Origin: Thiohalocapsa sp. ML1
GTDB taxonomy: Bacteria; Pseudomonadota; Gammaproteobacteria; Chromatiales; Chromatiaceae
NCBI RefSeq assembly: GCF_001469165.1
Contig: NZ_JABX01000012.1
Location: 1-64,000 of the forward strand
Length of the DNA: 64,000 nucleotides
Reading direction: 5' to 3'
How positions within the stretch are numbered: the stretch's first letter is position 1; the number at the start of each line of letters is the position of its first letter. The notes beneath the pieces were generated by a model. That model saw only the letters and a program-made list of their open reading frames with translations, was not told where the DNA came from and ran no database searches. Of the stretch, positions 45,003 through 53,816 are shown piece by piece. Made by a program: the position numbers and the translations under genes.

Positions 45003-45082
45003 GCGGGCGCTCTCCGGGCGGTGTGGCGAGGGCTCTGGAATGCTTCGGGCCGGCGTCCGAGTTTAGCAGTGGGGCGGCGGTG

Positions 45083-46120
45083 ATGGCGTCGAAGGACCAG
45101 GCTCCGGGGCCTGCGGAGGTGCAGCCGATCGCAGGCCTATCGCCGCCGCCGCCCGGCAGGACGCAGGCCCATGCAGGCACCGCGGATGAGCCCTACCTCA
45201 GGGCGCTGCTCAGGCTCCTTGCGCGGGTTCCGCTCGGCGTGGCGCACGCGCTCGGTGCTTTTGTGGGCTGGTGGATCGCGCACACGCCGAACCGCCAGCG
45301 CCGCAACGCGCTGATCAACATCGCGCTGTACCGCCCGGAGCTCGACACCCGCGCCAAGATCCGCCTGCGCAACCGGAGCTTCGCCGCCTTCGGGCGCACC
45401 TATGCCGAGATGGGCCGGTTGTGGCTGGGGCCGCCGGAGGAGGTGCTCGGGCTGATCCGCGAGGTGCGGGGCGGTGAGCTGCTGCGCCGCGACGACGGCC
45501 GCGGCCTGATCGTGCTGTCGCCGCACCTCGGCGCCTGGGAGCTGGCGGGGCTGTACCTGGCGGCGCAGGGGCCGACGGCGATCTTCTACAAGCCGCAGAA
45601 GCGCCTGGACGACGTCATCGTCGCCGCGCGCCGGCGCAGCGGTGCGACGCTTGCCCCCATCACCGCCCGCGGCATCCGCGCGCTGGTGGACGCCTTGGCG
45701 GCGGGCGGCTACGCCGGCATCCTGCCCGATCAGGAGCCGCGTGCGGATAAGGGCGCGGCCTTTGCGCCGCTGTTCGGGGTGCCCGCGTGGACCATGGTCT
45801 TGGTGAACCGCCTGGCCAGGAAAAGCGGCGCGCGTGTGATCTTCATGTTCGCGGAGCGGCTGGCCCGGGCGCGCGGCTACCGCATCCACTGCCTGCCGGC
45901 ACCCGATGGCATCGACAGCGACGACGACGTCACCGCCGCCGCGGCGTTGAATCTCGGCATCGAGCGCTGCATCGACGTCTGCCCGGAGCAGTACCTGTGG
46001 GCCTACCGGCGCTTCCGTCGTCGCCCGCCCGGGGAGCCGAAGGTCTATGTCGGGGGTCTCGGCGATTACGACGCCATCGAGCGCGCGCGCCGGCTGCGCC
46101 GGGCCGCGGCGCCGACGTGA
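45083..46120 (+). CDS. LpxL/HtrB-type lipid A acyltransferase
   Basis: Late acyltransferase of lipid A synthesis (Kdo2-lipid A lauroyl/myristoyl transferase family), acting at the inner membrane. The 345-residue protein has an amphipathic/hydrophobic N-terminal region (about 38-65) and the catalytic His148-x4-Glu153 pair in LSPHLGAWEL. It continues with TAIFYKPQK, GILPDQEPRADKGAAFAPLFGVPAWT and a C-terminal EQYLWAYRRFRRRPPGE typical of the family. The ATG at 45083 is chosen as the first with a plausible GGCGG site; the upstream frame is non-homologous. Which fatty acid it adds cannot be told. Confidence 0.9.
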   Translation: MASKDQAPGPAEVQPIAGLSPPPPGRTQAHAGTADEPYLRALLRLLARVPLGVAHALGAFVGWWIAHTPNRQRRNALINIALYRPELDTRAKIRLRNRSFAAFGRTYAEMGRLWLGPPEEVLGLIREVRGGELLRRDDGRGLIVLSPHLGAWELAGLYLAAQGPTAIFYKPQKRLDDVIVAARRRSGATLAPITARGIRALVDALAAGGYAGILPDQEPRADKGAAFAPLFGVPAWTMVLVNRLARKSGARVIFMFAERLARARGYRIHCLPAPDGIDSDDDVTAAAALNLGIERCIDVCPEQYLWAYRRFRRRPPGEPKVYVGGLGDYDAIERARRLRRAAAPT

Positions 46121-46233
46121 GCGCCGCTCCTGCACAGCACTGCGACAGCCGCGTGCCGGACGTGGCAACATGGCCCGTCGCCGCGCCCCGAGTGGGCAGC
46201 AGGACGTGGACTAGCGAAGTTTCGCCTCGACCG

Positions 46234-46291
46234 CGAAGGGCCAAGGGCCAAGGGCTGAGGCGGCCTGTTGGCCCTAGGCCCTTGGCCCTTT
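46234..46291. repeat. interspersed repeat family, copy 8 (module B)
   Basis: GAAGGGCCAAGGGCCAAGGGC ... GGCCCTAGGCCCTTGGCCCTTTC, an inverted repeat between the acyltransferase gene and moaC. The trailing TTTC gives it a weak terminator look on the plus strand. Confidence 0.8.
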
Positions 46292-46337
46292 CAAGTCCGC
46301 CAGCGCCCGCAGCGTCACACGCAACTGCGAGACCGCT

Positions 46338-46850
46338 ATGCCCGACCTGACCCATTTCGACGCCGACGGCGCCGCCCGCATGGTGGATGTCGGCCACAAG
46401 GAGGTTACGCACCGCGTCGCCGTGGCCGAAGGCCTGATTCGGATGCAGCCCGCCACCCTCGCGATGATCGTCGCCGGCGGTCATGCGAAGGGCGACGTGC
46501 TCGGCGTCGCGCGCATCGCCGCCATCATGGGTGCCAAGCGCACGGCGGATCTGGTGCCGCTGTGCCATCCGTTGCCGCTGTCGCGCGTCGAGATCGGGCT
46601 TGAGCCCGACGCGGCGCTGCCCGGCGTGCGCTGCACCGCGCGGGTGGAGACCACCGGGCGCACCGGCGTCGAGATGGAGGCGCTCTGCGCGGTGCAGGTG
46701 GCGCTGCTGACCATCTATGACATGTGCAAGGCCGTGGACCGGGGCATGGTCATCGCCGCCGTGCAGCTTTGCGAGAAGTCCGGCGGGCGTTCCGGGCACT
46801 GGCGCCGCGGCACTGAGGCCCGCGGCCACGAGGAGGAGGGCGCAGCATAG
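46338..46850 (+). CDS. moaC: cyclic pyranopterin monophosphate synthase MoaC
   Basis: Converts the MoaA product (3',8-cyclo-GTP) to cyclic pyranopterin monophosphate in molybdenum cofactor synthesis. The 170-residue protein shows [18 protein letters not shown], the LCHPLPL motif, [14 protein letters not shown] and the catalytic [11 protein letters not shown]. Its C-terminus is slightly extended and charged. It starts at ATG 46338. No other moa gene adjoins, so the cofactor pathway is dispersed in this genome. Confidence 0.94.
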   Translation: MPDLTHFDADGAARMVDVGHKEVTHRVAVAEGLIRMQPATLAMIVAGGHAKGDVLGVARIAAIMGAKRTADLVPLCHPLPLSRVEIGLEPDAALPGVRCTARVETTGRTGVEMEALCAVQVALLTIYDMCKAVDRGMVIAAVQLCEKSGGRSGHWRRGTEARGHEEEGAA

Positions 46851-47165
46851 GACCCGTGCCGCATCGAAATCGAAATCGCTATCGGGATCGACACAATATG
46901 ACACCGAGCCACGCAAAGCTTGAGGTCTACCTTCTCTCGATCGGATACCAGGTTCGATAGGGTCAGATCATGTACGGCGATGAGAGACGCGATTTCGATG
47001 TCGATACCGATTTCGATTTCGATGGAGGCGGCAAGGGGTCCTAACCGCGGAGCTTAATGCCCTACGCCGCAGCCCTTGCATCACCTGAATCCCGACTCAC
47101 GCGCCGAGCTGGCGGGACCGGCTGCTCGGCCGCTGAGCAGCCCTCACCACGGACTTAATCTCGCC
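46851..47165. other. 315-base intergenic region, mostly a MITE-like element
   Basis: Between moaC and engB. The element at 46863-47023 fills over half of it. The engB leader follows; no additional gene is seen. Confidence 0.65.
46863..47023. repeat. MITE-like element, copy B
   Basis: 161 bp. The left end (46863-46891, ATCGAAATCGAAATCG then CTATCGGGATCGA) is an inverted copy of the right end (46995-47023) with 26 of 29 positions matching. Internal blocks AAGCTTGAGGTCTACC, TCTCGATCGG and GGCGATGAGAGACGCGATTTCGATG align with copy A at 26445-26602. No coding capacity. Confidence 0.85.
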
Positions 47166-47789
47166 ATGCATCCCGACTTTCAGCGCGCGAGCTTCCTCAC
47201 CGCCGCGGTCAATCGTGCCAGCACACCGCCGGACGAGGGCTTCGAGGTGGCCTTCGCCGGGCGTTCCAACTCCGGCAAATCCAGCGCCATCAATCGCATT
47301 TGCCACCAGCGGAGCCTCGCACGTACCAGCCGGACCCCCGGGCGCACGCAGCAGCTCGTGTTCTTCCGCCTCGATGACGAGCGCCGGCTCGTGGACCTGC
47401 CGGGGTACGGCTTTGCAAAGGTGTCGCTGGCCATCAAGGCCGGCTGGCAGGGTCTGATGGAGGATTATCTGCGTCGTCGCGAATGCCTGCGGTCGCTGGT
47501 CGTGGTCATGGACATCCGCCATCCGCTGACGGACATCGACCGGCACATGCTCACCTGGGGCCGCGCGGCTGCGCTGCCGATGCTGGTGTTGCTGACGAAG
47601 GCGGACAAGCTCAAGCGCGGCCCGGCCATGCGCCAGCTCGCGGACGTGCGCCGGGCGTTGGCCGCGGAGCCCGGCGACGTGACGGTGGAGATGTTCTCCG
47701 CCGAGACGGGGCTCGGCGTCGAGGGCGTGCAGACACGGCTCGCGGAGTGGCTGGCACTGCCCGCACGGGAGTTGGAAGCCAAGCCTTGA
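47166..47789 (+). CDS. engB: ribosome biogenesis GTPase EngB (YihA/YsxC)
   Basis: Essential-type GTPase assisting large ribosomal subunit assembly. The 207-residue protein has G1 GRSNSGKSS (32-40), the conserved RTSRTPGRTQQLVFF switch I region, G3 DLPGYGFAKV, G4 TKADKLKRG and a G5-like FSAETGLGV. ATG at 47166 begins MHPDFQRASFLTAA; the frame extends upstream without homology. Lone gene on this strand; it follows a MITE-like element and faces a DUF302 gene. Confidence 0.94.
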   Translation: MHPDFQRASFLTAAVNRASTPPDEGFEVAFAGRSNSGKSSAINRICHQRSLARTSRTPGRTQQLVFFRLDDERRLVDLPGYGFAKVSLAIKAGWQGLMEDYLRRRECLRSLVVVMDIRHPLTDIDRHMLTWGRAAALPMLVLLTKADKLKRGPAMRQLADVRRALAAEPGDVTVEMFSAETGLGVEGVQTRLAEWLALPARELEAKP

Positions 47790-47916
47790 GCGGCCGCTGA
47801 CGCGAAATCGCAGCCGGACACTGTCGCTTGAGGCGGACGCGAGCTCAGGGCAGCACTTCGATCTCAAGCTTGATGTCGGTTCCCGATGAATGCTGGCCGG
47901 ACTCTTGCCGATCGTG

Positions 47917-48495
47917 TCAGAACTCGCCGGCCGCGGCGCCCTTCATCATGCTGCGGATCGTGTCGCGGACCTTGATGGCCTCGGCTTTCAGCTCCGGCGG
48001 CAGTGACTTGCCACCGTGAATCATGAGATCCAGGTTCATCGAATAGAGCGCAAGGTTGCCGGCCCTGTCCTCCACCAGCGCAATGCGGCAGGGCATGAAG
48101 CCGCTGTAGTGGTCCCGGTACTCGAGCATCAGCTTGCCGACCTGCGCGTCGCAGAACGACAGGAAGTTCACGTACCGGTAGTCCTCGCCGGTGATGGCCT
48201 CGATCTGCGTGTAGAAGGGAGATTCGCCGACGAAGAGCAAGCCGCTCGATGTCGCGAGGCTCTTCAGCGATGTCACAACGTCCTCGACGGTGAGGTCCTC
48301 CTGCACCGGCTCGGACCACATCATGGCGACGCCCGGGTCGCCGGTCTCGATGAGGCGCCCGGCGAAGGTCGCGTAGGCTTTTGAAAAGCCCGGGTCGAAG
48401 CCGGCGAGCTTCGGCCCCAGCCAGGCCGCGCCGATGATCAGCGCGACGAGGGCCACCAGCCCGAACAGGGCCAGCAGGTTGCGGATCAGGTTCAT
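47917..48495 (-). CDS. membrane-anchored DUF302 protein
   Basis: A 192-residue protein with an N-terminal membrane segment (about 5-28, NLLALFGLVALVALIIGAAWLG) and a DUF302 domain (about 70-165). Visible family features are the SLKSLATSSGLLFVGES stretch and MPCRIALVEDRAGNLALYSMNLDLMIHGG. DUF302 proteins are frequent in sulfur-oxidising and anaerobic bacteria; function is unknown. ATG at 48495 follows GGGAGGCTTGC, a strong ribosome site; the longer frame upstream is rejected. No operon partner. Confidence 0.85.
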   Translation of the reverse strand: MNLIRNLLALFGLVALVALIIGAAWLGPKLAGFDPGFSKAYATFAGRLIETGDPGVAMMWSEPVQEDLTVEDVVTSLKSLATSSGLLFVGESPFYTQIEAITGEDYRYVNFLSFCDAQVGKLMLEYRDHYSGFMPCRIALVEDRAGNLALYSMNLDLMIHGGKSLPPELKAEAIKVRDTIRSMMKGAAAGEF

Positions 48496-48748
48496 GCAAG
48501 CCTCCCGGTGGCCCCGGGGTTCGGGGTGCGTGTCTATTGTTCTTGTGCTGCCTGCCGCGGTGAGCAGGCTTGGTGCCGCAAAGGCCTCGCGGACGCGCCC
48601 GGCTTCGCAACGACGCCGCTCTTTGACACAGGGCCGAGGTCGGGTATGCCGAGCAGCACCCGTGGCCGCCGTCCGCGTCGCGGCCCGATGGCGGACGGCA
48701 CAACGCAAGCCGGTGCCCGGCCGCAGGGCGGCCGGGCACCGGTATCAC

Positions 48749-49648
48749 TCAGCCGGCCGGGGCGGGCGCCGGCGGTGCGGCTTCTGCGCCACCCGCCGGG
48801 GCGGGCGCTGCCGGTGCGGCTTCTGCGCCACCCTCGGGGGCCGGCTCTGCCGGTGCGGCGCCGGTGTCATCGCCGGGTGCCGGCGGCATCATCATGCCCG
48901 GTCCCATGCCGGGTCCCATCATGGGCCCCCTGCCGTAGGGCATGCCGTGCGGGCCGCAGTAGGGCGGACAGCCTTCCATCATGCCCTGCGGCGGCATGGG
49001 CGGTGCTTCGCGCGAGGCGCCGCCGCCGAACAGCGCGGCGATGGCCTCTTTCTGCTCGTCGCTCATTGCCTCGATGGTGGAGCGGTACTCTTCGTACTTC
49101 TTCAACATCTCTTCGCGGCGCTGCTCGGCGGCCACCCACGGCGGGGTCTCAGGCAGTTCCCTGCCCATCTCGGCGGCGCGCTCACGCATGGCTTCCCAGC
49201 GCTCCAGGCGCATCGCCTCGAACTCTTCGCGTGTCATCGGCTCGCGCTGGCTCATGCCCTCCGGCATGGCCGGCGGCTCGGGCTGGGCCCAGGGCGGGGT
49301 CTCCGGCAGGTCGAGGCCGACCTCTTGGGCGCGCGTGCGCAGCTCCTCGTAGCGCTTGTTGCGCTCGGCCATCGCGGCCTCGAAGCGCTTCTCCATGTCG
49401 GCGCGGGCATCTGCACCGGCATCCGCGGCCGGGGCTGCCGCAGTGGCGGGGGCCTCAGCCGCGGCTGGTGCGGCAGCCTCGGCCGGGGCGGCAGCGGGTG
49501 CCGCGGCCGGGGCGGCAGCGGGTGCGGGTGCCGCAGCCGGTGCTGGCGGGGTTGCCGGCGCGCCCTGGTCTTGTGCCATCGCGGGCGCGATGGCAAGACC
49601 AAGTACCGCGGCAGATACGCAGAGGAGTTGGCGATTGGTTCGAATCAT
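48749..49648 (-). CDS. Ala/Pro-rich exported protein with internal repeats
   Basis: A 299-residue, low-complexity secreted protein with no recognised domain. Signal peptide about 1-25 (QLLCVSAAVLGLAIAPAMAQD). Residues 26-80 are an Ala/Pro/Glu spacer; 80-200 are charged and helical with a duplicated unit (RTRAQEVGLDLPETPPWAQPE and RERAAEMGRELPETPPWVAAE). Next comes a Met/Gly/Pro/Cys patch (EGCPPYCGPHGMPYGRGPMMGPGMGPGMMMPP), then Ala/Pro again. The Met/Cys/His patch could bind metal (copper-type) but this is inference. ATG at 49648 starts the signal peptide; GGGAGCG lies upstream. Confidence 0.7.
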   Translation of the reverse strand: MIRTNRQLLCVSAAVLGLAIAPAMAQDQGAPATPPAPAAAPAPAAAPAAAPAAAPAEAAAPAAAEAPATAAAPAADAGADARADMEKRFEAAMAERNKRYEELRTRAQEVGLDLPETPPWAQPEPPAMPEGMSQREPMTREEFEAMRLERWEAMRERAAEMGRELPETPPWVAAEQRREEMLKKYEEYRSTIEAMSDEQKEAIAALFGGGASREAPPMPPQGMMEGCPPYCGPHGMPYGRGPMMGPGMGPGMMMPPAPGDDTGAAPAEPAPEGGAEAAPAAPAPAGGAEAAPPAPAPAG

Positions 49649-49893
49649 TTGGATCGCTCCCTTGTCGGTGGTTTCAGTGGTCCGCAATGCCTCGGGCCAT
49701 GCGGCAACCTAAGAGATGCCTTGCACCCGCGGACAGGCTGTCCGCACGGGGCCTCGCCGCGACCGCGGGCGACGCCGACCATACCACGGTTGCCGCGTGG
49801 AAAGAACGCACCGAGCCGGCGGCCGATCGATATCGCTGCGCGGTCCAGAGGGTGCGCGGACATCGACTCCGCGACTGTGCGGCGCCGGGTCGG

Positions 49894-50271
49894 TCACTCG
49901 CCGAGCAGCTCTTGCACCGCCGCGAGCAGCTCGTCGCGCTTCACCGGCTTGGCGATAAAGATCTCGCCGGAGATTTGGGCGGCCCCGGCGCCGGTCTCGC
50001 GCTTGGTGACGATGGCCGTCAGGAAGGCGTACTTGATCTTGCTGAGCTCCGGGTCCTGCTTGAGCTGCTCCGCAATCTCGTCCCCGCCCATGTCCGGCAT
50101 CATGACGTCGAGAAAGATCAGGTCGGGGCGGAACTCACGCGCGGCGCGCAACGCGTCCGCGCCCCGATTCTCTTCACGGACCTCGTAGCGCCCGGTCTGC
50201 TCGAGGTTGAGTCGGAGCATCCGCGTTAGCGCCGGCTCGTCATCCACCAAAAGGATCTTTTTCTTGCTCAT
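49894..50271 (-). CDS. single-domain response regulator
   Basis: A 125-residue receiver-only protein: VDDE (9-12), phospho-Asp in LIFLDVMMPDMGG (about 55), Thr in AFLTAIV and Lys in IAKPVKRDE. It starts 33 bases after the hybrid kinase gene on the same strand, so the two are co-transcribed and it is probably the kinase's output or an intermediate phospho-carrier. An insertion of about ten residues (VTKRETGAGAAQISG) sits between the Thr and Lys motifs. Confidence 0.9.
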   Translation of the reverse strand: MSKKKILLVDDEPALTRMLRLNLEQTGRYEVREENRGADALRAAREFRPDLIFLDVMMPDMGGDEIAEQLKQDPELSKIKYAFLTAIVTKRETGAGAAQISGEIFIAKPVKRDELLAAVQELLGE

Positions 50272-50304
50272 GTCTGCACGAGAAGTCGCCTACGCACCCA
50301 GGCG

Positions 50305-51999
50305 CTAGGCCTGGCGGCGGGCAGTGTTGCGGAACAGGGGAGAGGCGGCGCCCGCGGGGTTGTCTGCGCTCGCCGCCTGCGGTTGGAACAGCAGCAGCGC
50401 CCGGGCGCCACCCTGTGGGAGGTTCGCGAGGTCGATGCTGCCGGCGTGGAGCGTAACGATGTTGCGGGTGACCGACAATCCCAGCCCGGTCCCTTCGCCC
50501 TGGCGCTTGGTGGTGAAATAGGGGTCGAACAGGCGTCCCAAGTCCTTGGGCTCAATGCCGGGGCCGGTGTCCTCGATGGCGATGCGGATCAGCCGGTCGC
50601 CGGGCAGGAACCCGGCGTCGGCGGCGTGGGGTCCGATCTGGTCCGCGGCAACGCTGGCGCAGTCGCTGCGGATGACAAGCGTGCCGTCGCGCTCCATCGC
50701 GTGCATCGCGTTCATGAACAGGTTCAGGAACACCTGCTGGAGCTTGTCCGTGTCGAAGGGCCGCTCGGGGATATCGCCGGCGAGATTGGTCAGCACATCG
50801 ATGTTGCGTTGGGTCAGCTCGTGACGCACCAGTTGGAGGCTTTGCGCAATGGCATCGTTGATGGCGCAGGGCTTTAGGTCCAGCCCGCGCTCGCGGGAAA
50901 AGTCGAGCAGCCCGCGCACAACGGTATCGGCCCGCGACAGCGCGTGCTGCATGTCCTGCAAGACCTCGCGGGAGATCTCATCGAAGGCCGTGACCTGCTC
51001 CAGGTAGTCGAGTCCGAGCTGGACGATGGCGAGCGGGTTCTTGACCTCGTGCGCGACGCCGGCGGCGAGCCGGCCGACGGATTCGAGCTTCGCTGCCTGC
51101 ACCAACTGCATCTGCGCCACGCGCAGCTCGCGATGGGAGCGTGTCAGCTCGTCGTTGGTGCGATTGAGCGTGGCCTCGACGCGCCGGCGCTCGCTGAGAT
51201 CGCGCAGCACCAGCACCACGCCGGCCGGGTAGGCGGGGTCGGACACGGGCGCGGCACGCAGCTCCACCGGAATGCTGCTGCCGTCGCCGCGCGGCAGCTC
51301 CAGCTCGTCCATGCTCGCCTCGCGCTGTTCCACGAGCACCCGGGCGGCGGTCTCGCGCAGCCGGGCGGGCTCCCAGTCGCCGAGCTCGCGCGTCAGGATG
51401 CGCTGCGCATCAAGGCCGAGGATGCGCTCCGCGGCGGGGTTCACGAAGCTGACGCGCCCCTCGGCATCGAGGCCGACGACGCCCTCGACCATGGAGTTCA
51501 GGATGCGGTCGCGCACCAGCTCCAGTTGGCGGTTGCGTTGCGCGAGCTCGCGCTCCAGGCGCAGGATCTTACAGTGCGCGTCGACGCGCGCCGCCACCTC
51601 GTCGGGGTGAAAGGGCTTGGTCACGTAGTCGACGGCGCCGAGCTCGAGGCCGTGGATCTTGTCCGTCGCGTCGTCCAGCGCGGACAGAAAGATCACGGCG
51701 ATGTCCGCCGTCTCGCAGTCCGCCTTCAGTCGCCCGCAGACCTCGAAGCCGTCCATGTCGGGCATCATGATGTCGAGCAACATCAGGTCGGGGTGCGCGC
51801 GCCGGGCGATGTCCAGCGCCTGCGCCCCGCCATTGGCCACCAGCAGGCGGTAGTCGCGGCCGTTCAGACTCTCGTAGAGCACGCGGAGGTTCGCCGGGAT
51901 GTCGTCCACGAGCAGGATGCATGGGGGCACGCGCTCGCCCGGGCTGCTCGGTGGGGCATGCGCCGGGTGGGTGATGGGTGTTCCTGGAGCTTCGCTCAT
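50305..51999 (-). CDS. REC-PAS hybrid sensor histidine kinase
   Basis: A 564-residue soluble kinase with an N-terminal receiver (about 27-145: LVDDIP, LDIMMPDMDG, KPFH), a coiled linker, one PAS domain (about 165-275), a HisKA dimerisation helix with phospho-acceptor His in AAGVAHEVKNPLAIVQLGL (about 308) and a HATPase domain (N-box NLFMNAMHAME, G1 DTGPGIEP, G2 GEGTGLGLSV). The receiver-first layout means it accepts phosphate from, or is modulated by, another kinase. Followed by a single-domain regulator and divergent from a phosphomannomutase gene. No membrane segment; the input is therefore cytoplasmic or through its receiver. Confidence 0.92.
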   Translation of the reverse strand: MSEAPGTPITHPAHAPPSSPGERVPPCILLVDDIPANLRVLYESLNGRDYRLLVANGGAQALDIARRAHPDLMLLDIMMPDMDGFEVCGRLKADCETADIAVIFLSALDDATDKIHGLELGAVDYVTKPFHPDEVAARVDAHCKILRLERELAQRNRQLELVRDRILNSMVEGVVGLDAEGRVSFVNPAAERILGLDAQRILTRELGDWEPARLRETAARVLVEQREASMDELELPRGDGSSIPVELRAAPVSDPAYPAGVVLVLRDLSERRRVEATLNRTNDELTRSHRELRVAQMQLVQAAKLESVGRLAAGVAHEVKNPLAIVQLGLDYLEQVTAFDEISREVLQDMQHALSRADTVVRGLLDFSRERGLDLKPCAINDAIAQSLQLVRHELTQRNIDVLTNLAGDIPERPFDTDKLQQVFLNLFMNAMHAMERDGTLVIRSDCASVAADQIGPHAADAGFLPGDRLIRIAIEDTGPGIEPKDLGRLFDPYFTTKRQGEGTGLGLSVTRNIVTLHAGSIDLANLPQGGARALLLFQPQAASADNPAGAASPLFRNTARRQA

Positions 52000-52193
52000 G
52001 CCGATGGTCCGAGCCTCGGGGGAGTGAATCGGGCCGGTGCCGTCGAACCGTTGGCCGCGCCTGCGGCCATTGTCCCTGTGTTCGGCCCGTGTGTCAGCCG
52101 CTCATGGATGCCGGCCGCAGCCGCGCGGCTTGCTAGAATCGCGGTCTTGCGGCCCCTGCGGCCAAATCATTCCATGAAATAAGGGATCGCCTG

Positions 52194-53675
52194 GTGAAGA
52201 TCGACGAGCTGATGGACGAGAGCGGTGTCAAATTCGGCACCAGCGGCGCACGCGGGCGGGTCGTGGACATGACCGATCGCGTCTGCTGCGCCTACACGTT
52301 GGGCTTCCTGCAACATCTGCGCGCCGCGGGCGTGCTGAAAGCAGGCGGCGACGTCGGCATCGCCGGCGACTATCGCCCGAGCAGCCCCCGCATCATGGCC
52401 GCCTGCGCGGCGGCAGTGACGGCCATGGGCTGTCGGCCACGCAACTTCGGCAGGATTCCGGCGCCGGCGCTCGCGGCCTTCGGCATCGCAGAGGGCATGC
52501 CGACGCTGATGGTGACCGGCTCGCACATCCCGGACGATCGCAACGGTATCAAGTTCAACCTGCCCACGGGCGAGATTCTGAAGGACGACGAGGCCGCAAT
52601 CCGTGCGCAGGTCGTGGATCTCGCCGTCGTCGATCTCGCCGCCGACGGCAGCTTGGCGACGCCGGCGCCGCTGCCGCCGGAGGAGCGCGCCGCCTACGAG
52701 GCCTATGTCGCCCGTTACCTCGGGTTCTTTCCGGCCGATGCGCTGGCGGGCGTGCGGGTGGGGCTGTACGAGCATTCGAGTGTCGCCCGGGATGCCTTCC
52801 ATGACGTGCTGACGGGGCTCGGTGCGGAGGTCACTCGGCTCGGCTATTCCGAGCACTTCGTTCCCGTGGATACCGAGGCGATTCGCCCGGAGGACGTGGC
52901 GCTCGCCGAGGGCTGGGCGGCGGACGGCCGTTTCGATGCGCTCGTCTCTGCCGATGGCGACGGCGACCGCCCGCTGGTGGCCGACGGCTCCGGGCGTTGG
53001 CTGCGCGGCGACATCGCCGGCATTCTGTGTGCGCGGGAGCTCGGCGCCGTCGGCGTCGTGACGCCCGTCAGCTCCAACACCGCGCTGGAGCGCTCGGGCT
53101 GGTTCGACGCCGTGCTGCGCACGCGCATCGGCTCGCCGTACGTCATCGCCGGCATGCAGTCGCTGCGGGCGCGGGGCATCATGCCCGTGGTGGGCTACGA
53201 GGCCAACGGTGGTTTTCTGCTCGAGACCGACATCCTGCGCGATGGCCGCCGGCTCAGCGCCTTGCCGACCCGGGATGCGGTGATCGTTGCCGTGACGATT
53301 CTCGCCACCGCGCGCCGGCACGCGGTGCCGGTGGCAGAGCTCACCGGCGAGCTGCCGCCGCGGTTCACCGACAGCGACCGCATCAAGGATTTTCCGACCG
53401 AGCTGAGCCAGGCACGGCTCGCCGCCTTCGCCACCGGCGATGCGGCAGCGGACCGGGCTGCGGTCGCCCGGGTGTTCGCGCCCGTGTTTGGCCCCGTGGC
53501 AGAGGTGGACCACACCGACGGCGTGCGCATCACCTTCGCGAGCGGCGAGGTGGCGCACCTGCGCCCATCGGGCAATGCCCCGGAGCTGCGCGCCTACACC
53601 GAGGCCGGCACGGCCGAGCGCGCCCGCGAGATGAACCGCATCTGCATCGGCATGCTCGAGGGCTGGCGCGCATGA
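52194..53675 (+). CDS. phosphomannomutase/phosphoglucomutase family protein
   Basis: Alpha-D-phosphohexomutase superfamily enzyme interconverting 1- and 6-phosphosugars (mannose or glucose), feeding polysaccharide or GDP-mannose synthesis. The 493-residue protein has FGTSGARGRV (about 14-23), catalytic phospho-Ser in TGSHIPDDRNGIKF (about 110), metal loop SADGDGDRPL, sugar-binding GYEANGGFLLETD and phosphate-binding RPSGNAPELR near the end. Start is GTG at 52194 with AAGGGA upstream. Substrate preference between mannose and glucose cannot be assigned. Confidence 0.9.
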   Translation: MKIDELMDESGVKFGTSGARGRVVDMTDRVCCAYTLGFLQHLRAAGVLKAGGDVGIAGDYRPSSPRIMAACAAAVTAMGCRPRNFGRIPAPALAAFGIAEGMPTLMVTGSHIPDDRNGIKFNLPTGEILKDDEAAIRAQVVDLAVVDLAADGSLATPAPLPPEERAAYEAYVARYLGFFPADALAGVRVGLYEHSSVARDAFHDVLTGLGAEVTRLGYSEHFVPVDTEAIRPEDVALAEGWAADGRFDALVSADGDGDRPLVADGSGRWLRGDIAGILCARELGAVGVVTPVSSNTALERSGWFDAVLRTRIGSPYVIAGMQSLRARGIMPVVGYEANGGFLLETDILRDGRRLSALPTRDAVIVAVTILATARRHAVPVAELTGELPPRFTDSDRIKDFPTELSQARLAAFATGDAAADRAAVARVFAPVFGPVAEVDHTDGVRITFASGEVAHLRPSGNAPELRAYTEAGTAERAREMNRICIGMLEGWRA

Positions 53676-53685
53676 GGCTCAGCGT

Positions 53686-53815
53686 TGGTGAACCAAGGGC
53701 CGAGGGCCGAGGCGGGCTCCCTTTGCCCTTTGCCCTCGGCGCTTTTGCCTGCTAGCGCCGTGGCGTCGGGAAACTTGACTCATCTGCAAACAGCCGGCGC
53801 CGCCAAGCAATCTAG
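53686..53815. repeat. interspersed repeat family, copy 9 (modules B+A)
   Basis: GTGAACCAAGGGCCGAGGGCC and inverted partner CCCTTTGCCCTCGGC (module B), then AACTTGACTCATCTGCAAAC and GGCGCCGCCAAGCAATC (module A), here in the orientation opposite to copies 2-4 and 6. It ends two bases before the ATG of the next gene, so the repeat supplies that gene's leader and perhaps its ribosome site (AGG). Confidence 0.85.
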
Positions 53816-53816
53816 G

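Noticed and set aside
53685-53816. N-terminal extension of the receiver protein
   Set aside because: It is a translation of repeat copy 9; the receiver fold starts right after ATG 53817.
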